A stretch of 11,559 nucleotides of DNA, from positions 1-11,559 of the forward strand of contig CALFMQ010000279.1 of assembly GCA_937879825.1 (NCBI GenBank), in the 5' to 3' direction. A program made the translations under genes and the position numbers. Source of the stretch: an uncultured Phycisphaerales bacterium. GTDB lineage: Bacteria > Planctomycetota > Phycisphaerae > Phycisphaerales > UBA1924. A model generated the notes under the pieces. The model did no database searches. It saw only the letters and a program-made list of their open reading frames with translations, and was not told the origin of the DNA. Positions 6,613-11,559 of the stretch are shown one piece after another. How positions within the stretch are numbered: the first letter of the stretch is position 1; every line of letters begins with the position of its first letter.

Positions 6613-9450
6613 ATGCGTCTGAGCCGGGAGCAGCAAGGTGTTCGCCGAGGGTCGCCATTCTTCGCGATGGTGCGTTCGATGGCACTTGTCCTGATGGTCG
6701 CTTCGATGACCTTGGCACAGTCTGAACTGCCGCAGGATCCCGAGATCGTCTCTCGGGAACTGGGTAACGGGCTCACCGTCGTGGTCAAGCCGATGCCCGA
6801 GGCGCGGGATGAGGTCTCGCTGCTGTTGGTGATTCGTGCCGGGACGCTCTCGGAGACGGACGATCAGCGCGGGGCGGCGGCGCTCCTGGCGCGCGGCGCG
6901 ACGCTGCTCCCTTCGTGCCAGTGGTTGATCGAGCGGGGATACGCGCCGGACAGAGAGATCACCTCATGGGCGTCGTACGACCGGACGATGGTCGGCGTGA
7001 CGCTCGCCTCCGCGGGGCCCGATGCAATCGGTCGCGCGATGGATTGGCTGGCGGATGTTTCACGGGGCGGCGCGGCCGAGGCCGCATTGATCGCCCCGGC
7101 GCAGGAACTGCTCAGCGAGCAGCAGCGTGCGCACGAGGGGGTACAGAAACGGCTGAGCCGACAGGCGCTGCCGATGATGGCGCCCGGGTCGCGCCTTCAG
7201 GACCGCGCGCCGTACGACAGCGCCGAAGCCGCGGCTGCGCTGACGCCGGGCGAGGCGCGTTCGTTCGCGGACGCGTGGTACGCGCCGCGCCGGATGACGA
7301 TGGTGATTACGGGCGATATCGATCCGGTGGAGATGATCAAGATCGTGTCGCACCGGATGGGGGGCCTCGCGGACAAACCGGCGCCCGGCGACCCGGACCC
7401 GCGCCTGGCGACGATGACCGACTCTGTGGCCGCGGGCATGACCGATCAGGAGATGTCGGGTGACTACTGCCAGGTGACGCGCCTGACGACGGTTGCGGGG
7501 CCGGTACGTGACGAGCCATCGCTCCGGAACGAGCTCATCGAGCGGGTGGCGATGGACGCATTCGAGCGGCAGTTGTCGGTGCGCGCCGACGCGTCCGATT
7601 TCACGATCCTCGATGTGCAGACGATTCTGGCCGAGCCGGTGCGCGGCGTTCGAATGGCCATCATCGCGGCGTCCACACCCGCCGGGTACTGGGAGCAGGC
7701 GGCCACGCTCATTGGGCAGGAATACGCGCGTGTCGAGCAGGAGGGGCTCTCGCAGGAGATGGTTCGGTGGGGTGCGCAAGCCGTCCTGCGGCGCCTGGCC
7801 GATGCCTCCTCGTACGATCGGTCGGCCGACGCACGCGGCGCCGCGGCTCGCTTGGGCGATGAGATCGCGCGCGGTCGGCGGCTGTACTCGGATGACTTCG
7901 TGCTCGAGTTCGCCGAGCGGACGCTCAAGGAACTCTCCGCGGACGAAGCGACCGCGGCGCTACGGCGTATCGCCGATGTCCGGCGCTCGATGATTCTGGC
8001 TACCACCGCGGGCGGCGATGCGCCCGATGAAGATCGTGTGCTGGAAGTCGTTCGCAAGTCGTACGTCGCGCAGCGCACGCCGCTTCCCGTCGAAGCGCCC
8101 GTGACGACCATCCTGGACAATCAGCCGGTGCGCGGCGGCGTCGCGAGGCTGGAACCGGCCCCCGAGATGCCTTCGGCGGCATCGGTGCTGCTCAAGAACG
8201 GCGTGCTCGTTCACCACGCGGAGATTCGCGCCCGACCCGGGCGAGTAGCGGTGGAGGTTGTCATTGCGGGCGGGCGCATCGAGGAAACGCTCCCCACGCG
8301 CGGGCGCACGGACGCCGCAGAGGTTCTGTGGCGTGAGCCCGCCTCGGATACCCGGTCGTCGGATCAACTCGAGGGGTTGCTCGCCGGGCGATCGATCTCT
8401 CTGCGGGGCGACATCGATGACGACGCGATTCGCCTGAGCGTCGAGTGTGGACGCGAGGACCTGGAGCCGGCGCTGGAAGTGATTCATCTGTTGCTGACAG
8501 AGCCGGTGATCGAGCGCAGGGCCTTCAATCGCTGGAAGCATCGCGCTCTGATCGAGGCCGAGCGCGCGACGCTCTCGCCCAAAGGGGCCGCAAACCAGGC
8601 CTTCGTCAGGGCGCTCGCGCCCGAGGGTGATCCTCGCTCACGCCCGCTGCTCCCGGACGACATCGAGGCGATTCAGCACCGAGACGCGCAGGAATGGGTG
8701 CGCCTCCGGATGACGACGGGGCCGATCGAGGCCGCGATCACGGGCGATGTGACGCGCACCGATACCGTTGCGCTGGCCAGCCAGTACTTCGGTTCGCTCG
8801 GCGAGCGCATCCGAATCGACGACGCTCCCTTTGCGGCGATGCGCCATGTGCGCGAGCCGGGCGAGTTCTTCTCTGATGTGCTCGTCGAGGGCCCGACGCC
8901 GCACGCGGTGGTTGTCGCCGGCTTCCGACCGCCCGAGATGTGCTCGCCTCGCGACGAGATCATCATGGAGATGGCGGCGCGCGTCCTGACGCTGCGTCTG
9001 GGCAAATCGGTGCGTGACGGCTCGCGTTTGGCCTCGAGCGTGCACGTGTCGAGTCTGACGCGCTGCGCCTTCCCCGGCTACGGCATGTTCTGGGCCGACT
9101 CGGTGTGCGATCCGGCCAACGCCGGGATGATCGCCCGACTGATCGACTCGTCATTCCATGACCTGGCGCAGAACGGGCCCACGACCGAGGAACTCGACGC
9201 CGCCAAACGCCTCACGCTTCATGCGATCAAGACGCGGATGGACGACCCCGCGTGGTGGGCGCACGAGCTCTCGCAGATGGCGTACCGCGACCGCGACCAG
9301 CGCGATCTGCTGGCGGCGCAGGCGATCGTCTCGGGAATGTCGGCGAGCGAGCTGCGCGATGGGTTCGCCAGCGCCATGGCCGCCGGGCACCCGGTGCGCC
9401 TGATCACCGGCCCGTCTTCCGGGGGCGACAAGGCGATCGCCGACCGCTGA
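6613..9450 (+). CDS. Secreted double-length M16-family protein lacking HXXEH sites (putative pseudopeptidase)
   Basis: A 945-residue protein with a basic start and a hydrophobic core ending TLA (about 20-35), consistent with Sec export to the periplasm. Four M16 lobes can be traced: about 48-240, 285-465, 520-715 and 755-935. This is the PqqL-like double-length plan. Family hallmarks are clear: NGLTVVVKP (52-60), IRAGTLSET (74-82), WYAPRRMTMVITGDID (222-237), then in the second half KNGVLVHH (528-535) and AAITGDV (707-713). In active M16 enzymes GxAHxxEH binds zinc. Here the equivalent is GAAALLAR (87-94), so both histidines and the glutamate are replaced. The second half has no HXXEH either. 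It is therefore probably not a zinc peptidase by itself; it could be a structural or partner subunit, as with the inactive halves of mitochondrial processing peptidase. The ATG at 6613 was chosen with GGAG at 6599-6602. ATGs at 6583 and 6667 are alternatives, the latter giving a tidier signal peptide. It is followed after 41 bases by RmuC. Confidence 0.85.
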   Translation: MRLSREQQGVRRGSPFFAMVRSMALVLMVASMTLAQSELPQDPEIVSRELGNGLTVVVKPMPEARDEVSLLLVIRAGTLSETDDQRGAAALLARGATLLPSCQWLIERGYAPDREITSWASYDRTMVGVTLASAGPDAIGRAMDWLADVSRGGAAEAALIAPAQELLSEQQRAHEGVQKRLSRQALPMMAPGSRLQDRAPYDSAEAAAALTPGEARSFADAWYAPRRMTMVITGDIDPVEMIKIVSHRMGGLADKPAPGDPDPRLATMTDSVAAGMTDQEMSGDYCQVTRLTTVAGPVRDEPSLRNELIERVAMDAFERQLSVRADASDFTILDVQTILAEPVRGVRMAIIAASTPAGYWEQAATLIGQEYARVEQEGLSQEMVRWGAQAVLRRLADASSYDRSADARGAAARLGDEIARGRRLYSDDFVLEFAERTLKELSADEATAALRRIADVRRSMILATTAGGDAPDEDRVLEVVRKSYVAQRTPLPVEAPVTTILDNQPVRGGVARLEPAPEMPSAASVLLKNGVLVHHAEIRARPGRVAVEVVIAGGRIEETLPTRGRTDAAEVLWREPASDTRSSDQLEGLLAGRSISLRGDIDDDAIRLSVECGREDLEPALEVIHLLLTEPVIERRAFNRWKHRALIEAERATLSPKGAANQAFVRALAPEGDPRSRPLLPDDIEAIQHRDAQEWVRLRMTTGPIEAAITGDVTRTDTVALASQYFGSLGERIRIDDAPFAAMRHVREPGEFFSDVLVEGPTPHAVVVAGFRPPEMCSPRDEIIMEMAARVLTLRLGKSVRDGSRLASSVHVSSLTRCAFPGYGMFWADSVCDPANAGMIARLIDSSFHDLAQNGPTTEELDAAKRLTLHAIKTRMDDPAWWAHELSQMAYRDRDQRDLLAAQAIVSGMSASELRDGFASAMAAGHPVRLITGPSSGGDKAIADR

Positions 9451-9491
9451 TTGAAGTTCCGATTGATTGGAGTTGCGCGTAGACTGTCGGT

Positions 9492-10856
9492 GTGGAAACC
9501 GCCGTCATCATCGTGCTGAGTGTGATCGCGCTTGTTCTGGCGGCGGCGACGGCCCTGCTGTGGGCGCAGCGATCGGTCGCCCGCGCAGAGTCGGTGCGGC
9601 TCGGCGGAGCGCTCGATGAAGCGATCAGCGCGGGCAACGATGCGACCGGGCGCGCCGACGAGCTACGCGAACACCTCAACGCGTCCGAGCGCGAGAACGC
9701 GACCCTCCGCGAACGGATCGACGCCGACAAACGTTCGCGCGAGGAATATCAGCGGAGTTTCGAGAGGCAGTTGGTCGACCAGCGCGAGACGTTCCGCGCG
9801 ATGTTCGGTGACGAGGCGGCCAAGGTGCTCGCCAAGTCCACCGACGCGTTCCTCAAGCGCGCGGGCGAGCAGTTCGACGAGAAGTCCAAGTCCGTCGGGG
9901 AGATGGTCAGGCCCATCGCCGAGACGCTCAGAAAGACCGACGAAAAACTCACGCAGATCGAGAAGGAGCGGGCCGAGTCGTTCGGGCATCTGGGTCGCCA
10001 CCTGCGCGAGGTGCGTGAGGTCAACGAACAACTCCGCAGAGAAACAAACAGTCTGGTCAACGCGCTGCGTAAGCCGCAGGTCCGCGGCCGCTACGGCGAG
10101 ATGCAGCTCCGCCGCGTCGCGGAGATCTCGGGGATGCGCGATTACTGCGACTTCTCCGAGCAGACATCGGCGCGGGATGCGGACGGCAACCTGCTCCGCC
10201 CCGACATGGTCGTGAGTCTGCCCAACAACCGCGTGATCGTGGTGGACGCCAAGACCAACATCGAGGCGTACCTCGACGCGACGCAGGCCACGACGCCCGA
10301 GGACGAGGCGCACCATCTGCAACGGTTTGCGCGCCATGTCGCGGACCAGGCGGCGGCGCTGGCCAATAAGAAGTACTGGAAGGACTGGGACGGCTCGCCC
10401 GAGTTCGTTGTGATGTTCATCCCGGGGGACCAGTTCATCGACGCGGCGCTGCAGCAGCGTCCGGACCTCTTCGAGCAGATCGCCCAGCGGGGCGTGATTC
10501 TCGCCTCGCCCTCGACGCTCATCGGGCTCCTGCGCGCGGTGCATGTGGGGTGGCGCGAGAAGAAACTCTCGGACGACGCGCAGGAACTGTTCGCGCTGGG
10601 CAAGGAGCTGCACGACCGGGCGGCGACGGTGTTCGAGCACGCGAGCAAGGTCGGCTCGTCTCTCGACGCGGCGAACAAGGCGTTCAACAGGTTGGCGGGC
10701 TCGCTGCAGTCGCGGATGCTCCCGACGCTGCGCCGGTTCGAGGATGCGGGGGCGAAGTCGTCGAAGGAGATCGCCGAGATCAAGCCGATCGAGACCACGC
10801 CGCGCGAGATCGACTCCATGCCAAAGCCGGGCGATGAGCGTTTGTTGATCGAGTGA
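9492..10856 (+). CDS. rmuC: RmuC-family DNA recombination-limiting protein
   Basis: A 454-residue protein. RmuC proteins limit recombination at short inverted repeats and carry a PD-(D/E)XK nuclease-like core; the exact biochemical role is unsettled. Seen here: one N-terminal membrane helix (4-24), then a long charged coiled coil (about 30-190), then the RmuC core. The core shows RGRYGEMQLRRVAEISGM (198-215), the nuclease-like strand VIVVDAKTNIEAYLDA (248-263) with Asp252 and Lys254, EFVVMFIPGDQFIDAAL (304-320), ILASPSTLIGLLRAVHVGW (336-354) and the helical segment KLSDDAQELFALGKEL (358-373). Length and order are typical. The core motif reads DAKTN where many relatives have DAKVP. The start is a GTG at 9492, because the first in-frame ATG lies far inside the coiled coil. 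The nearest Shine-Dalgarno-like GGAG (9469-9472) is too far away to be convincing. The gene lies 41 bases after the M16 gene on the same strand, so cotranscription is possible though a functional link is not obvious. It is convergent with the next gene, 33 bases away. Confidence 0.92.
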   Translation: METAVIIVLSVIALVLAAATALLWAQRSVARAESVRLGGALDEAISAGNDATGRADELREHLNASERENATLRERIDADKRSREEYQRSFERQLVDQRETFRAMFGDEAAKVLAKSTDAFLKRAGEQFDEKSKSVGEMVRPIAETLRKTDEKLTQIEKERAESFGHLGRHLREVREVNEQLRRETNSLVNALRKPQVRGRYGEMQLRRVAEISGMRDYCDFSEQTSARDADGNLLRPDMVVSLPNNRVIVVDAKTNIEAYLDATQATTPEDEAHHLQRFARHVADQAAALANKKYWKDWDGSPEFVVMFIPGDQFIDAALQQRPDLFEQIAQRGVILASPSTLIGLLRAVHVGWREKKLSDDAQELFALGKELHDRAATVFEHASKVGSSLDAANKAFNRLAGSLQSRMLPTLRRFEDAGAKSSKEIAEIKPIETTPREIDSMPKPGDERLLIE

Positions 10857-10889
10857 TTCGACGGGGGGCGACGGTGGGGCGGGGGAACG

Positions 10890-11405
10890 TTAGTTGCCCA
10901 GAGCCATGAACTCTTCCTGCACGATCTTCCCGTTCTTGACGGTGTAGAGGCCCATCTCGCTCATCATCGTGCGCTCGCCGGACTCCTTGCAGGTGACATC
11001 GACGGTGTACTTCACGCCGAAGCCGGTCGCGCCGACGAACGGCCCCTCGGTCTTGACCGAGTTGAGCGTGTTCTGGGCGTACCACCATTCGGCCTTGCCC
11101 TTCATGGCTTTGAGGCCGTCCCATGCCATGCCCATCGCGCCCTCGATGGATCGGCACTGCTTGTGATAGAGCGCCTTCCAGATCTGCTCCTCGGGCGGGT
11201 TCATACCCGCGGCGGAGAACATCTCCATGAACCTGCCCGCGACTTCGGCAACCGATGCGCCCTTGCCGGTCTTGACGGGCACGGGCTCCATCGACTTGGC
11301 TTTGCTCTTCTTCTTGTCGCCGGCCTTCTTGGCGTCGCCCTTCTTCTTGGCCGAGGCCCTAGCGGAGTCGGAATTCTTCTTCGACGCGGACTTCTTCTTG
11401 GCCAT
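10890..11405 (-). CDS. SnoaL/NTF2-like protein with lysine-rich histone H1-like N-terminal tail
   Basis: A 171-residue protein in two clear parts. Residues 1-38 are a low-complexity tail with 15 lysines plus Ala, Ser and Asp (starting MAKKKSASKK, later GDAKKAGDKKK). This resembles bacterial H1-like tails and is likely disordered, binding nucleic acid or another acidic partner. Residues about 50-170 fit the SnoaL-like/NTF2 cone fold: the helix VAEVAGRFMEMFSAAG (52-67), QIWKALYHKQCRSIEG (74-89), AEWWYAQNTLNSVKTEGPFV (105-124), then strands ending with GERTMMSEMGLYTVKNGKIV (143-162). The end of that stretch is typical of SnoaL relatives, where it reads close to Y-x-V-x-x-GKI. Such domains form small-molecule pockets or act as scaffolds. 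No catalytic set is evident, so no reaction is proposed. The ATG at 11405 is preferred over one at 11480 because the Lys tail starts there and GGGA lies 8 bases upstream; the extension is Arg/Pro-rich. Confidence 0.82.
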   Translation of the reverse strand: MAKKKSASKKNSDSARASAKKKGDAKKAGDKKKSKAKSMEPVPVKTGKGASVAEVAGRFMEMFSAAGMNPPEEQIWKALYHKQCRSIEGAMGMAWDGLKAMKGKAEWWYAQNTLNSVKTEGPFVGATGFGVKYTVDVTCKESGERTMMSEMGLYTVKNGKIVQEEFMALGN

Positions 11406-11502
11406 GATTGATTCCCGGATGGATCGTGCGGTTTGTGGCTCGACGCGCGGGAACGATATCCGTCCGCGGCCCGGTTTCATAGCGGGCTGATTAGCAATGT
11501 AA

Positions 11503-11534
11503 GAGGCGGGCCGGGTCGCCTCAGTCGGCCTCTT
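11503..11534 (-). terminator. Possible hairpin/terminator at right edge
   Basis: GAGGCG (11503-11508) and CGCCTC (11517-11522) are exact inverted repeats with an 8-base loop. On the minus strand the stem is followed by TTACATT, a poor T-tract. A competing longer-range pairing, AAGAGGC (11501-11507) with GCCTCTT (11528-11534), overlaps it. It could end transcription of a minus-strand gene entering from the right, just before the promoter region of the gene starting at 11405. The weak T-run keeps confidence low. Confidence 0.3.
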
Positions 11535-11559
11535 GCGACGCCGCGGAGCGTGCGAGCGC
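11521..11559 (-). CDS. Possible C-terminal end of a minus-strand gene entering from the right
   Basis: Read on the minus strand, the last bases of the window encode LARSAASQEAD followed by TGA (11523-11521), immediately before the hairpin at 11503-11522. A polar Ala/Ser/Glu tail is a believable protein end. Eleven codons are too few to support a gene on their own, and any family assignment is impossible. Confidence 0.2.
   Translation of the reverse strand, partial: ALARSAASQEAD

Noticed and set aside
5723..6622. Plus-strand open frame (299 codons) opposite the DUF4190-like gene
   Set aside because: It is Arg/Asp-rich with no hydrophobic core or motif. The opposite strand gives three well-formed membrane segments.
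9451..9491. Promoter for rmuC (TTGAAG at 9451 with TAGACT at 9480)
   Set aside because: The spacing of 23 bases is too long for a sigma-70 type promoter, and the -10 match is weak.
10857..10889. Bidirectional terminator between rmuC and the convergent SnoaL-like gene
   Set aside because: The 33 bases are G-rich but form no clear stem-loop and have no T-tract on either strand.

Overview
The window is GC-rich, densely coded bacterial chromosome. It looks like a didermic bacterium, and I lean towards Planctomycetota, possibly Phycisphaerae. The reasons are high GC, frequent GTG starts, a PilV/GspI-like pseudopilin, a four-domain M16 protein and a lysine/alanine-rich (histone H1-like) tail. This placement is inference from style and gene content, because the window holds no rRNA or other phylogenetic marker. 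I see no tRNA, rRNA, CRISPR array, insertion sequence, integrase or phage gene.

Layout. (1) 1-337, minus: 5' part of a pseudopilin gene that runs off the left edge. (2) 338-553: a divergent intergenic region with a small cluster of inverted repeats. (3) 554-5590, plus: a tight four-gene block, consisting of an LptF/LptG-type permease (554-2242), a GT39/ArnT-like polytopic glycosyltransferase (2284-3837), a PAP2 lipid phosphatase (3834-4475) and a second LptF/LptG-type permease (4472-5590). The last three are joined by 4-base ATGA overlaps. (4) 5594-6427, minus: a DUF4190-like membrane protein of unknown function, convergent with the block and separated by only 3 bases. (5) 6428-6612: a divergent intergenic region. 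(6) 6613-9450, plus: a secreted double-length M16 protein whose HXXEH zinc site is lost in the N-terminal half and not found in the C-terminal half. (7) 9492-10856, plus: RmuC. (8) 10890-11405, minus: a small SnoaL/NTF2-like protein with a very basic N-terminal tail. (9) 11406-11559: the upstream region of that gene, with a small GC hairpin and possibly the last codons of another minus-strand gene.

How the genes may work together. The four-gene block is the most coherent unit. LptF and LptG are the inner-membrane halves of the lipopolysaccharide-extracting ABC exporter LptB2FG. Here they are split by two enzymes typical of undecaprenyl-phosphate-linked sugar transfer and lipid (pyro)phosphate removal. 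This suggests that envelope-lipid glycosylation or dephosphorylation is coupled to export. The cytoplasmic ATPase (LptB) and the bridge proteins (LptA/C) are not in this window. The remaining genes look like ordinary accessory or housekeeping genes, apart from the apparently non-catalytic M16 protein and the H1-tailed SnoaL-like protein.
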